Shown here: positions 43,336 to 53,577 of the stretch, in pieces | How positions within the stretch are numbered: the first letter of the stretch is position 1 | Layout of the letters: every line of letters begins with the position of its first letter | Assembly (NCBI RefSeq): GCF_003234265.2 | Contig: NZ_CP126256.1 | Coordinates: 1,612,001-1,676,000, forward strand | Length of the DNA stretch: 64,000 bases | Source: Curtobacterium sp. MCSS17_015 | GTDB lineage: Bacteria > Actinomycetota > Actinomycetes > Actinomycetales > Microbacteriaceae | Direction: 5' to 3' | Notes under the pieces: model-generated | The model's input: only the letters and a program-made list of their open reading frames with translations | Database searches by the model: none | Told to the model about the DNA's origin: nothing | Position numbers and translations under genes: made by a program

Positions 43336-43869
43336 TCAGGCCGACGTCGCGCGCTTCGGCCACACGGTGTACCCGAGGGCCCAGAGCAGCTCGACGGCGA
43401 CGACGACGCCGAGCACCGGGAACCACCCGAGCAGCGGTTCGACACCCGCGGTGCCCGGACCGCCCCAGGCGATGAGCCCGCCGAGCACGGCCGCCGACAG
43501 CACGGCGGCGAGCGTGGTGCGGACGACGTCGCCCCAGCACTTCCGCGTGTGTGCCCACCCGACGGGCTTCGCGGGGAGGGCCTGCCCGGTCCGGATCCGC
43601 GCCAGGTGCCGATCGGCCCACCGCATCATCCGGTGACCGTACGTCACCGAGAACCCGATGTAGAGCGCGGCGAGCCCGTGCTCCCACGTCGCCGCTCCCC
43701 CCGCACGCAGGTCGATCGCGGTGGCGACGAGGAGCACGGCGTCGAGGACGGGCGCGAGCAGGAGGACCGCGGCTCCCGTGCGCGGCATGTCGGCGACCGA
43801 GCGCAGGGTCAGTCCGCCGAGGACCGCGACCCAGAACCCGACCTCGCAGGCGACGATGAGGACGATCAC
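43336..43869 (-). CDS. Four-helix membrane protein of unknown function
   Basis: Protein of 177 residues with four predicted helices: about 2-20, 35-55, 66-85 (less certain) and 115-165 (two close segments). The loop between carries SVTYGHRMMRWADRHLARIR. No catalytic motif was recognised. The GTG has AGGAG 8 nt upstream. It is divergent from a TetR regulator with two direct repeats between them, so it is very probably the regulated target. Confidence 0.72.
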   Translation of the reverse strand: MIVLIVACEVGFWVAVLGGLTLRSVADMPRTGAAVLLLAPVLDAVLLVATAIDLRAGGAATWEHGLAALYIGFSVTYGHRMMRWADRHLARIRTGQALPAKPVGWAHTRKCWGDVVRTTLAAVLSAAVLGGLIAWGGPGTAGVEPLLGWFPVLGVVVAVELLWALGYTVWPKRATSA

Positions 43870-43908
43870 GAGGCCGCTCCTGCCGTCGGCGCGACGGGGA
43901 ACGGTTTG

Positions 43909-43950
43909 AGTACGAGTGTGTTCACAACGGCGATGCTAGTACGAGTGTGT
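43909..43950. promoter_or_regulatory. Two direct repeats, likely TetR operator
   Basis: The 13-mer AGTACGAGTGTGT occurs at 43909-43921 and again at 43938-43950, 29 nt apart (about three helical turns). The second copy overlaps the first base of TACGAT (43950-43955), which lies 6 nt before the TetR GTG. Binding there would block the regulator's own transcription and, from the other copy, that of the membrane-protein gene. Confidence 0.55.
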
Positions 43951-43961
43951 ACGATCAGCAC

Positions 43962-44567
43962 GTGCCCCGTCTCATCGACCACAGCGAACGGGACGCCGTC
44001 ATCGCCGCAGCCGCCTGGCGCGTCCTCAGCCGCGACGGTCTGCCCGGCTTCTCGGTCCGTCGGGTCGCCGAGGAGGCCGGCCTCGCCACGGCCTCGCTCC
44101 GTCGCGCCTTCCCGACCCAGGTGGCGCTCCGCTCCTACTGCCTGCGACTCGTCGGGGAGCGGGTGCAGGCCCGGATGGACGCCGTCGCCGAGGCCACCGA
44201 CCGCGACGCCGACCCACGGGCGTTCGTGCTCGCCTGCCTCGCCGAGCTGCTCCCGCTCGACACGGGACGGCGCACCGAGATGGAGGTGTGGCTCACCCTC
44301 GGCTCGCTGGCCCTGACCGACGCCGACGCCCGTGCCGCGCACGACGACTCCACCCGGACACTCGCGCGCGCCTGTCGCTCGCTGCTCGCGCTCCTCAGGC
44401 CGGACGCCGATCCGGGCGAGCTCGACACCGCCGCCCGGCGCCTGCACGCCCTCGTCGACGGGCTCGCGCTGCACCTCGTCCACGCGGCGCCCACCGAGGA
44501 CACCACCTGGGCGCTCGACGCGCTCGACGCCGCGGTCCCCGCCGCTGCCGGAACGCGGGTCCCCTGA
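43962..44567 (+). CDS. TetR/AcrR-family regulator
   Basis: Repressor-type protein of 201 residues. The N-terminal HTH (about 10-56) contains FSVRRVAEEAGLATASLRR; the C-terminal ligand domain has the layout of the tetracyclin-repressor-like group, with GLALHLVHA near 165. The GTG at 43962 (VPRLIDHSE) is preceded at 6 nt by TACGAT, so it is probably leaderless. Divergent from the membrane protein at 43336; likely controls it and itself. The ligand is unknown. Confidence 0.88.
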   Translation: MPRLIDHSERDAVIAAAAWRVLSRDGLPGFSVRRVAEEAGLATASLRRAFPTQVALRSYCLRLVGERVQARMDAVAEATDRDADPRAFVLACLAELLPLDTGRRTEMEVWLTLGSLALTDADARAAHDDSTRTLARACRSLLALLRPDADPGELDTAARRLHALVDGLALHLVHAAPTEDTTWALDALDAAVPAAAGTRVP

Positions 44568-44619
44568 CCGCTCGACCCCGGTCGGCCGCTCGACCCCGGT
44601 CAGCCGCCCGTCGTCGGCG

Positions 44620-45879
44620 CTAGCCCGTCGCTGCAGCCGGGTCGAACTCCACGCCCCGGAACGGGTTCGCCCAGCGCCACCAGACGCCCGGGTCCTCGAT
44701 CGCCCCGTCGAGCTCGAGGGGCACCGTGACCGGATCGTGGTGCTCCACCGCGAACCGGACGCGGCCCACCCGCTCGCCGGCCGTCCCCAGCGTCACCGGC
44801 TCGAGCGTCGTCTTCGCGGTCACGGTCGTGCTCCCCCACACCAGGACCGACGCCGCACGACTCGCGGTCGCGTCGACCTCGTCCTGCCACGGGGCCGCGT
44901 ACGTCCCGAAGGTCTGCCCCTCGTTCGTCAGGGTCACCACGTGGAAGTCGTCCGCGACCGAGTGCAGCAACCGTCGGACGTCGACGTCGAGCGCGTCGTG
45001 GTCCTCCCCGCCGAGCATCGCGCCGATCACGGTCACCGGTCGGCCGCCGCGCTCGTACGTCGCCGCGAACAGCAGACACGCCCCGGCCTCGTCCAGCGTG
45101 CCCGTCTTGATCCCCTCGACGCCGTCCATGCCGAGCAGCTTGTTCGAGTTCTCGATCTCGCCGACGCCGGGGATCGTCACCGACGCCGTGCCCACGATCT
45201 CCTTGACGACCGGTTCCGCGAGCGCGAGCTTCCCGAGGTCCACGAGGTCGGTCGCCGTCGACCGGTTCCGGGCGTCGAGGCCGGTCGGTTCCACGATCGT
45301 CGTGTCGTCCAGACCGTGGTCGTCGAGCCAGTCACCGGCGGCCTCCCGGTACGCGTCCATCGACCCGAACGCCCAGAGGGCCAGGGACCCGGCGTAGTTG
45401 TTCGCCGACTCCATCAAGGTCACCTGCAACACCCGGTACTCGGACATCCGTCGGTCCGCCGGCAGCGGCGCGACCTCGCCGTCCTGCGCCGCGTACTCGG
45501 CGTACAGCGCCTCCATCGCCGGCGTGAACCGCACCGACGGTCCCTGCTCACCGACCGGGAGGGGCTCCTGCTCGAGCACGACGAGCGCCGTCACGATCTT
45601 CGAGATGCTCGCGATCGACCGCTGCTGCCGGTCGCCGCTGGTCGTGAGGCTCTGCGGGAACCCCTCCGCCTCGACGGCGGTGGCCCCGTAGTCGGGGAAC
45701 TGCAGCTCCGGTGCGCTCGCCGTGGGCGCCCGGTACGTGGCGGTGCTCGCCGTCGCCGGGGCGAACGGCACGAGCGCGGCGGCGGCGAGGAACGCGACGA
45801 CGAGCAGGAGGACGGCGACCACGGCGACCGTCACGGGCCTCCGGAGCGCGGAGCGGGGGCGGCGGACGACGTTCGGCAC
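44620..45879 (-). CDS. dacA: D-alanyl-D-alanine carboxypeptidase (S11 penicillin-binding protein)
   Basis: Trims pentapeptides of peptidoglycan. The 419 residues have an N-terminal signal-anchor helix (about 16-40), then the serine-peptidase motifs SxxK S91-K94 (SISK), SxN S158-N160 (SAN) and KTG in EGIKTGTLDEAG near 268. A C-terminal beta domain (about 330-400) follows. The GTG at 45879 has TACGAT 8 nt upstream. Monocistronic, upstream of a hairpin region shared with the methyltransferase gene. The gene symbol is by class. Confidence 0.9.
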   Translation of the reverse strand: MPNVVRRPRSALRRPVTVAVVAVLLLVVAFLAAAALVPFAPATASTATYRAPTASAPELQFPDYGATAVEAEGFPQSLTTSGDRQQRSIASISKIVTALVVLEQEPLPVGEQGPSVRFTPAMEALYAEYAAQDGEVAPLPADRRMSEYRVLQVTLMESANNYAGSLALWAFGSMDAYREAAGDWLDDHGLDDTTIVEPTGLDARNRSTATDLVDLGKLALAEPVVKEIVGTASVTIPGVGEIENSNKLLGMDGVEGIKTGTLDEAGACLLFAATYERGGRPVTVIGAMLGGEDHDALDVDVRRLLHSVADDFHVVTLTNEGQTFGTYAAPWQDEVDATASRAASVLVWGSTTVTAKTTLEPVTLGTAGERVGRVRFAVEHHDPVTVPLELDGAIEDPGVWWRWANPFRGVEFDPAAATG

Positions 45880-45895
45880 GAGACCGGATCGTACT

Positions 45896-45955
45896 GGAGG
45901 CCCGGCCCGCGACCCTGGGACGGCCACCCTCGGCGTCGGGCCGTGTCGGGCCTCC
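45896..45955. terminator. Interrupted hairpin related to the GACGGGAGGC family
   Basis: GGAGGCCCG (45896-45904) pairs with CGGGCCTCC (45947-45955), and CGGCCCG (45903-45909) with CGGGCCG (45937-45943), so part of the left arm is shared between two alternative stems. It sits after the methyltransferase gene (minus, ending 46004) and before dacA, and probably ends the former. Less perfect than the other family copies. Confidence 0.4.
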
Positions 45956-46003
45956 CGGCCGGGCCGGACCGACACGCCCAGCGGCGTCGACGGAACCTGC
46001 TCG

Positions 46004-46819
46004 TCAGCGCCGGCGCTGCGCGTCGGCGACCGCCCACAGGCCGACGGCGCTCGCCGCGGCGACGTTGAGCGAGTCCACACCGTGGTGCATCGGGATGCGC
46101 ACGGTCGTGTCCGCCGCGGCGACGGCGGCGGGCGTCAGCCCCTGCCCTTCCGTGCCCATCACCAGCGCGACGCGGTCGGGGACGTCTGCGACGAAGTCCT
46201 CGAGGTCCACCGAGCGGTCGGTCAGGGCCATCGCGGCGACGTGGAAGCCCTGGGCTCGGAGGTCCTCCCCCGCCGCCGGCCACTCGCCGATCCGGGTCCA
46301 CGGGACCTGCAGGACCGTCCCCATGCTCACCCGGACGCTGCGGCGGTACAGCGGGTCCGCGCAGCGGGGGCTGACGAGCACCGCGTCGGCACCGAGCCCG
46401 GCGACGCTCCGGAAGACGGCACCGACGTTCGTGTGGTCGACGACGTCCTCGAGCACGACGACGAGGCGGGCGTCCCGGACGACGTCCGCGACGGTCGGCA
46501 GCTCCGGCCGGTGCACGGCGGCGATCGCGCCCCGGTGCATCCGGAACCCGGTGAGCTCCTCGAGCAGCGCGTCCGAGCCGACGAACACCGGGCCGTCGTG
46601 CTCGGCGACGAGGGGCAGCACGGTGTCGAGCCACTTCTCCTGCACGAGCACGGACCGCGGGACGTGACCAGCGCGGACCGCGCGCTCGATGACGGTGTTC
46701 GACTCGGCGATGTACAGCCCGCCCTCGGGCTCGGAGACCCGGCGGAGCGCCACGTCGGTCAGCCGGGCGAAGTCGTCGAGGCGCGGGTCGTCGAGGGAGT
46801 CGATGCGGACGGGGTGCAC
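46004..46819 (-). CDS. TrmH/SpoU-family RNA methyltransferase
   Basis: 2'-O-ribose methyltransferase of 271 residues with the SPOUT knot. Motif 1 is HTNVGAVFRSVAGLGADAV, motif 2 is VMGTEGQGL, and motif 3 is IPMHHGVDSLNVAAA. An N-terminal substrate-binding domain (about 1-105) is present, as in rRNA 2'-O-methyltransferases of the TsnR/RlmB type. The exact RNA target is unknown. The GTG has GGAACGAG upstream. Divergent from the sirtuin. Confidence 0.9.
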   Translation of the reverse strand: MHPVRIDSLDDPRLDDFARLTDVALRRVSEPEGGLYIAESNTVIERAVRAGHVPRSVLVQEKWLDTVLPLVAEHDGPVFVGSDALLEELTGFRMHRGAIAAVHRPELPTVADVVRDARLVVVLEDVVDHTNVGAVFRSVAGLGADAVLVSPRCADPLYRRSVRVSMGTVLQVPWTRIGEWPAAGEDLRAQGFHVAAMALTDRSVDLEDFVADVPDRVALVMGTEGQGLTPAAVAAADTTVRIPMHHGVDSLNVAAASAVGLWAVADAQRRR

Positions 46820-46951
46820 GGTGCTCGTTCCGGTCGGGAGGTCGATGGGCGGTCCGGAGGTCCGGGCTCGTGGTCCGGGGCCCGCTCCGGGGTCGGCGAC
46901 CACTCGGGGAAGGCCCGGGGACGCTCGGCGGTTGAGGGTACCGTGGACACG

Positions 46952-47869
46952 ATGGCGACGAGGGACGGCACTGCGACGGACGGCACCGCGACGGACCGAT
47001 CCGCACCGTCGGACGGCCCGGCGCTGACGGACGGCCCGGCGACCGACCTCGAACGCGCGGTCGCGGTGCTGCAGGGCAAGCGCGTCGCCGTGCTCACCGG
47101 CGCGGGCGTCAGCACCGACTCCGGGATCCCCGACTACCGCGGCGCCGGCCGGGTGGTCCGCAAGCCGATGACCTTCCAGGAGTTCCTCGCCGACCCCGCC
47201 AAGCGGCAGCGGTACTGGGCCGGGTCGCACCTCGGCTGGCGGACGTTCGCCGCCGCACGGCCGAACGACGGACACCGGGCGCTCGCCGCACTCGAACGAG
47301 CCGGCGTCGTGACCGGCGTCGTCACCCAGAACGTCGACGGCCTGCACCTCCGCGCCGGTTCCCGCCGGGTCGTCGAGGTCCACGGTTCGATGGACCGCGC
47401 GGTGTGCCTGACGTGCGGACAGGTGTTCTCCCGCGCCGACCTCGCCGCCGTCCTCGACCGCGAGAACCCCTGGATCGACGAGCCGGGCACCGTGCAGCTC
47501 CAGCCGGACGGGGACGTCGAGATCGCCGACGTCGAACGTTTCCGAGTTCCGGACTGCACGGTGTGCGGCGGCGTGCTCAAACCCGACGTGGTGTTCTTCG
47601 GCGAGTTCGTGCCCGCCGAGAAGTTCCGCGAGGCCGTGTCCATCGTCGCCGAGGCCGACGCGCTGCTCGTCGTCGGGTCCTCGCTGACCGTCAACAGCGG
47701 CGTCCGACTGCTCGACCACGCCACGCGCCGGAAGCACCCGGTCGTCATCGTGAACCGCGGCGCCACCCGCAGTGACCGACGCGCCGCGGTGAAGCTCGAC
47801 GCCGGCACCACCGAGACCCTCGTCGAACTCGCGGCGCGACTCACAGCGTCTGCGATGATCGACGGGTGA
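46952..47869 (+). CDS. NAD-dependent protein deacylase (sirtuin)
   Basis: Sir2-family enzyme of 305 residues. Motifs are [15 protein letters not shown] (about 50-64), TQNVDGLH and catalytic HGS, then zinc cysteines CLTCG and CTVCGG, and GSSLTVNSG. An unstructured Ala/Asp/Thr N terminus (1-30) precedes the fold. Class II-like bacterial sirtuin by the GIPDYRG form. TACCGT lies 7 nt before the ATG, so a leaderless mRNA is likely; a GTG three codons upstream is an alternative. Its stop overlaps the phosphatase start (GTGA). Confidence 0.92.
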   Translation: MATRDGTATDGTATDRSAPSDGPALTDGPATDLERAVAVLQGKRVAVLTGAGVSTDSGIPDYRGAGRVVRKPMTFQEFLADPAKRQRYWAGSHLGWRTFAAARPNDGHRALAALERAGVVTGVVTQNVDGLHLRAGSRRVVEVHGSMDRAVCLTCGQVFSRADLAAVLDRENPWIDEPGTVQLQPDGDVEIADVERFRVPDCTVCGGVLKPDVVFFGEFVPAEKFREAVSIVAEADALLVVGSSLTVNSGVRLLDHATRRKHPVVIVNRGATRSDRRAAVKLDAGTTETLVELAARLTASAMIDG

Positions 47870-48504
47870 CGACGCTCCTCTCCCTGGTCCGACACGGCGA
47901 GACCGACTGGAACCGGCAACGGCGGATCCAGGGCTCGACGGACGTGCCCCTGAACGACACCGGACGCCGCCAGGCCGCCGAGACCGCCGTCCTGCTCGCG
48001 CGTCGGTCCTTCGACGCCGTCGTCTCGTCGCCGCTCTCCCGCGCCCTCGAGACGGGCACGATCATCGCCTCGCACCTCGGTCTGCCGACACCGGACGGCT
48101 ACGACGGGCTCCGCGAACGGGCCTACGGCGAGGCCGAGGGACTCACCCACGAGGACATCGCCGCTCGGTGGCCGCACGACGCCGTCCCCGGACGAGAGTC
48201 CCGGGCCGCGCTCCTCGACCGGGTCACCGAGACCCTCGCCGAGATCGCCGTCCGGTACGACGCCGGCGCGGTCGTCGTCGCGACCCACGGCGCCGTGATC
48301 CGGACCGTCGTCGACGCAGCGGCCCCCGGCACCGTCGAGCGCTCCACCGTCCCCATCCGCAACGGCTCGGTGCACACGTTCCGCTGGGACCCCGACCGCT
48401 TCCGGGCCGAACTCGTCCGCTCCGACGACCCCATCGACGAGCTCTCGGACGCCCCGGGCCGGTACGCCTTCGAGTACCAGAACCCGCTCGAGCGCCGCAG
48501 CTGA
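47866..48504 (+). CDS. Histidine phosphatase family protein
   Basis: Phosphoglycerate-mutase-like phosphatase of 212 residues. Catalytic H10 is in LVRHGETDWN; the second His is in VATHGAVIR near 144 and the acid/base Glu is in LRERAYGEAEG. The C-terminal part carries no extra domain. Coupled to the sirtuin by a 4-nt overlap. The substrate is not predictable; relatives act on phosphoglycolate, adenosylcobalamin precursors or sugar phosphates. Confidence 0.9.
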   Translation: MTTLLSLVRHGETDWNRQRRIQGSTDVPLNDTGRRQAAETAVLLARRSFDAVVSSPLSRALETGTIIASHLGLPTPDGYDGLRERAYGEAEGLTHEDIAARWPHDAVPGRESRAALLDRVTETLAEIAVRYDAGAVVVATHGAVIRTVVDAAAPGTVERSTVPIRNGSVHTFRWDPDRFRAELVRSDDPIDELSDAPGRYAFEYQNPLERRS

Positions 48505-48597
48505 CACCGCCCACCCGGGGAGCGCCCGAGGCCTCGGCCGACTAGCCTCCGGTGCACGGCGGCCCGACGCACGGGACCGTCGCTGCGAGGTGATGCA

Positions 48598-49362
48598 GTG
48601 GGCGCTGGTGGACGGCACGCCGACGGCCGTGCCCGCGGAGTCGACGCCCTCCGGCGGGGTCCGTGGGACGACGACGACGACCTCGATGCCGCGTTCGGCC
48701 CGGACACCGCGTCCGTCCCGACCCGGACGCGTCCCGAACGGCTCCGTGCGTGGACCGCGGTGGTGCTCGGCGTGGTCGCGGTCGCCGTGGTCATCGTCGT
48801 CGTGCTCGGCGTCATCCTGTCCCAGGTGCAGCGCGGGGTCGGCGGCGTGTTCCCCCGCCCGGAGGCCGACCGCCGCGCGTTCGTCGCGGCCGCCTCGGCG
48901 CTGCCCGGCGTCGCCGACGTGGACACGGCCCGGACCGAGAAGACCTCGTTCGCCGGGTACGACGTCACGGCGGTGGTGCACGCCGAGCCCGACCTCCCCG
49001 CTGCCGATCGACGCACGCTCGTGACCGCGCTGAGCACCGCGGCGGCCGACTCGTCCGGATCGGGCGTCCGGATCTGGGCCACGCTCGACCTCGGCCCCGT
49101 GCAGGTCGGGGTGTCGGACTCCCCGGAGACGAGCCAGCGCCGGCTCGAGCTGGCGGACGGGCTCGCGGCGATCGGCGGGGTCGTCGCCGTCGACTGCACC
49201 CTCGCCGCACGCTCGGGCGGACGCTCCGACGAGGCCGGTGCGCAGCAGGTCGTCGTCACCACGACCGGCAGGGGTGTGGCGTTCGACGCGGTGGCGGCGG
49301 CTGCCGAAGCGGTCGGCGCGGACGTCTTCCCGGGTGTCCAGGTGCAGACCCGCCGACCCTGA
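48598..49362 (+). CDS. Hypothetical single-pass membrane protein
   Basis: Protein of 254 residues, not recognised. A Gly/Arg N terminus with an acidic patch (DDDDDLD) precedes one strong helix (about 52-75, AVVLGVVAVAVVIVVVLGVI). A soluble domain follows outside the cell (about 90-250) with Ser/Thr/Ala-rich strands such as VRIWATLDLGPVQVGVSDSP. GAGGTGATGCA precedes the GTG. It follows the phosphatase by 93 nt and is convergent with the glycosyltransferase. Confidence 0.72.
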   Translation: MGAGGRHADGRARGVDALRRGPWDDDDDLDAAFGPDTASVPTRTRPERLRAWTAVVLGVVAVAVVIVVVLGVILSQVQRGVGGVFPRPEADRRAFVAAASALPGVADVDTARTEKTSFAGYDVTAVVHAEPDLPAADRRTLVTALSTAAADSSGSGVRIWATLDLGPVQVGVSDSPETSQRRLELADGLAAIGGVVAVDCTLAARSGGRSDEAGAQQVVVTTTGRGVAFDAVAAAAEAVGADVFPGVQVQTRRP

Positions 49363-49384
49363 ACGGGCGCCGCGTCCACGGGGC

Positions 49385-50476
49385 TCAGCCGCGGCGGCTC
49401 GCCGCCCGGTCCGCCACGGCACGCTCGACGGCCTGCGTGACGCGCTCGGCGGAGTCCTGCCACCGGAACCGGCCGGCCTGCTCGAGGGAGGCCGTCGACG
49501 CGGCGTCCCAGCGGGCCTCCAGGCGGCGGACGGCGGCAGCGACGGCGGACGGCGACGACGGGTCGAAGTACTCGGCGGCGTCCCCACCGATCTCCCGGAA
49601 GATCGGGATGTCACTGACGACGACCGGGGTGCCGACACCCATCGCCTCCACGAGCGGGATGCCGAACCCCTCGTCGAGCGAGGCGGTCGCGAGCGCCGTG
49701 GCGGAGCGGAGGACGGCCAGGTACTCGTCGTCCGTGGCACCGTCGTGGAACACGAGCGAGCCCGTCGGGGCGAGCCGCTGCAGTCGGGTACGGTCGGCGT
49801 CCGAGACGCGCGACATGCAGTGCAGTGTCCAGTCCGGCCCGAGCAGGGGCAGCGCCGCGGCGAGCGTCTCGACGTTCTTGTACGGCATGAACGAGCCCAT
49901 GTACACGAGCGACGTCGTCCGCCCGCCCCCCGGGGAGCGCGGTGCCGCCGGGTCGGCGGCGTTGTACGCGACGGTCACCGGTCGGGTCGTCAGGCGGTGC
50001 TCGGCGATGAGCCCGGCGGTCGTCCCGGACACCGTGACGACGCCGTCGGCCCCGTTCAGCAGGAGACGCTGCGGCCACCACGCCAGGTGGAACGCGCGCC
50101 AGCCGAGGCGCAGGGGCCACGAGAACTCGCGGGGCGGCGTGCGGTTCCGGTAGTAGATGAGGTCGTGCAGCGTGAGCACGAGCGCGTACCGCCGGCCGCG
50201 CGAGCCCATCGTCTGCATCGGCGAGAACACCGCGTCGAGACCGAGTCGGTTGACGTGTCGGGCCACGAGGGGCTCGCCCGGGTCCGTCGGGGCGGGGACG
50301 AGCTCCCACGGTAGCCCCTCGGGCAGGGACGCCAGCTGGCGCTCGTCGGAGACGAGCAGGACGTGGTCGTGACGGTCCGGCAGGTGCGCAGCGACGCCCG
50401 CCGTGAAGCGGCTGATCCCGTCGTGCCGGCCGATCCGGACGTAGCGGCAGTCGATGCCGATGCGCAGGCGCGTCAC
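49385..50476 (-). CDS. Glycosyltransferase family 4 protein
   Basis: GT-B fold transferase of 363 residues. N-terminal domain (about 1-165) begins LRIGIDCRYVRIGRHDGISR; the C-terminal nucleotide-sugar domain has VYMGSFMPYKN and the EGFGIPLVEAMGVGTPVV block (E-x7-E, about 283-300). Probably a mannosyl- or glucosyltransferase for a lipid or polysaccharide; donor and acceptor are unknown. The GTG overlaps the hydrolase stop as GTGA, so it is co-translated with it. Confidence 0.9.
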   Translation of the reverse strand: MTRLRIGIDCRYVRIGRHDGISRFTAGVAAHLPDRHDHVLLVSDERQLASLPEGLPWELVPAPTDPGEPLVARHVNRLGLDAVFSPMQTMGSRGRRYALVLTLHDLIYYRNRTPPREFSWPLRLGWRAFHLAWWPQRLLLNGADGVVTVSGTTAGLIAEHRLTTRPVTVAYNAADPAAPRSPGGGRTTSLVYMGSFMPYKNVETLAAALPLLGPDWTLHCMSRVSDADRTRLQRLAPTGSLVFHDGATDDEYLAVLRSATALATASLDEGFGIPLVEAMGVGTPVVVSDIPIFREIGGDAAEYFDPSSPSAVAAAVRRLEARWDAASTASLEQAGRFRWQDSAERVTQAVERAVADRAASRRG

Positions 50477-51630
50477 GCGTCGCGCCCGGTGGTGCGGTCG
50501 GGCTCGCCGGTGGTCCGGTCGGGGCCGGTCCGGCCGGAGGCGCGACGCGCGGGACCCGCTCGCTTCCGCCCACGGTTGGTCGGCGCGGCCGTGGTGTCCC
50601 GCATCCGCCGCAGCACCGCGGCGGATGCCTCGGCAGGCGTCTCGTAGTGCACGAGGTGCCCGACGCCGGGCACGACGACGAGTTCGGCGTCCCGGAGCCG
50701 GGCCGCCAGGGCGCGCTGCTCGGGGACCGCGGTGATGTCGTCGTGTTCGGCGGCGACCATGAGCACCGGGACCGTGATCCGGTCGGCGAACTGTGCGACG
50801 TCGTGGGTGACGGACGTCCGGAACGCCTGCAGCACGCTCGTCCGGTCCGCGAAGGCCGAGAAGTACCGGTCGTGCTGGTCGTGCACCCACCGTCGGAGGG
50901 CCGGGTCGGCTGACTTGAGCATCGCGACGCTCATCGCGCGCACGATCCCCCGGTTCCGCAGCAACCCGAGGCCGAGCGCGCGCGGCAGTCGGGCGCCGAG
51001 ACGGTAGTACGCGATCGCGATGCCGGTACCGACAGCGCGGGGACCCTGCAGGGCCGGGGCCGCGATCGGGTTGACGAGCACGAGCAGCCGGGTGTCGAGT
51101 CCGTCGGCCACCGCGGCCGCGACGACGATGGAGCCGAAGGAGTGACCGAGGACGACGGTGTCACGGCCGAGGCCCAGCGCGGCCCGGAAGCCGTCGAGCC
51201 AGTGGACGTAGGCGTCGAGGTCCGACGTCGGGAGCGGGTCGGACACGCCGAAGCCGGGCAGGTCGGGCACGATGACGCGCACGCCCTCCGGATGGCCCGA
51301 CACGAGGTGCGCCGCGATCGACTCGAGGCCGTGGTGGTCCCCCCGGAATCCGTGCACGGCGAGCACGGTCGCCGCCGGTCCGCCCGGGCCGCCGAGCCGC
51401 ACGGTGGCGCCGGATGCGGTGCCGGTGCCGGTGCCGGTGCCGGTGCCGGTGCCGGTGCCGGTGCCGGTGCCGGTGCCGGTGCCGGTGCCGGTGCCGGTGC
51501 CGAGGGTGGCGTCGTCACCGGGGCCGTACTCCCAGTAGTGGGTGGTCCGGCCGTCGACCTGGACCGCGCGGTGCACGACGGGGGTCGCCGCCATGAGCGA
51601 CTGGTACGGGGACAGCACGGGCGGTTGCAT
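50473..51630 (-). CDS. Alpha/beta hydrolase with a Gly-Thr dipeptide repeat
   Basis: Hydrolase of 385 residues. The core fold begins TVLAVHGFRGDHHG, the nucleophile elbow is GHSFGS, and the catalytic His is near the end in GVGHLVHYETP. Inserted before the core, at residues 44-71, are 14 consecutive Gly-Thr pairs encoded by a hexanucleotide repeat. The C-terminal 40 residues are Arg/Thr/Gly-rich (RTGPDRTTGEPDRTTG), also repetitive. TAGACT lies 7 nt before the ATG (leaderless). Co-translated with the downstream glycosyltransferase; divergent from treS. Confidence 0.88.
   Translation of the reverse strand: MQPPVLSPYQSLMAATPVVHRAVQVDGRTTHYWEYGPGDDATLGTGTGTGTGTGTGTGTGTGTGTGTGTGTASGATVRLGGPGGPAATVLAVHGFRGDHHGLESIAAHLVSGHPEGVRVIVPDLPGFGVSDPLPTSDLDAYVHWLDGFRAALGLGRDTVVLGHSFGSIVVAAAVADGLDTRLLVLVNPIAAPALQGPRAVGTGIAIAYYRLGARLPRALGLGLLRNRGIVRAMSVAMLKSADPALRRWVHDQHDRYFSAFADRTSVLQAFRTSVTHDVAQFADRITVPVLMVAAEHDDITAVPEQRALAARLRDAELVVVPGVGHLVHYETPAEASAAVLRRMRDTTAAPTNRGRKRAGPARRASGRTGPDRTTGEPDRTTGRDA
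51417..51502. repeat. Hexanucleotide minisatellite, about 14 copies of GCCGGT
   Basis: An uninterrupted 86-bp tract of period 6 (GCCGGT on the plus strand, GGCACC in the coding strand of the hydrolase). The 84 nt from 51418 to 51501 are 14 perfect units, encoding 14 Gly-Thr pairs. Because the unit is a multiple of three, gain or loss of copies changes protein length but not frame. Confidence 0.95.
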
Positions 51631-51740
51631 CCGCGTCAGTCTAGGGAAGACGATCCGGCGTGCGTGTCCGGCGTGCCGCGTCTACCGTGTCCGGGGCGGC
51701 CCGCCCGATCGGCGGCCCGCCGACCACGACGAGGAGCACG

Positions 51741-53483
<1,743 letters not shown>

Positions 53484-53577
53484 CGCCCGGCGACGCGCCG
53501 ACTGCCCGGGAGGCCCGTCCCCCGTCCGCCGCGCGCGTCGTGTCGCGGTGTCGGTGCGGTTGGCTAGCCTGACGACC

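Noticed and set aside
45722..47869. Long frame apparently extending the sirtuin upstream by 400 residues
   Set aside because: The extension is antisense to dacA and the methyltransferase gene; the Sir2 fold begins right after the ATG at 46952, which has its own TACCGT element.
51417..51502. Tandem array considered as a CRISPR array
   Set aside because: The unit is 6 bp with no spacers and lies inside a coding region; it is a minisatellite.
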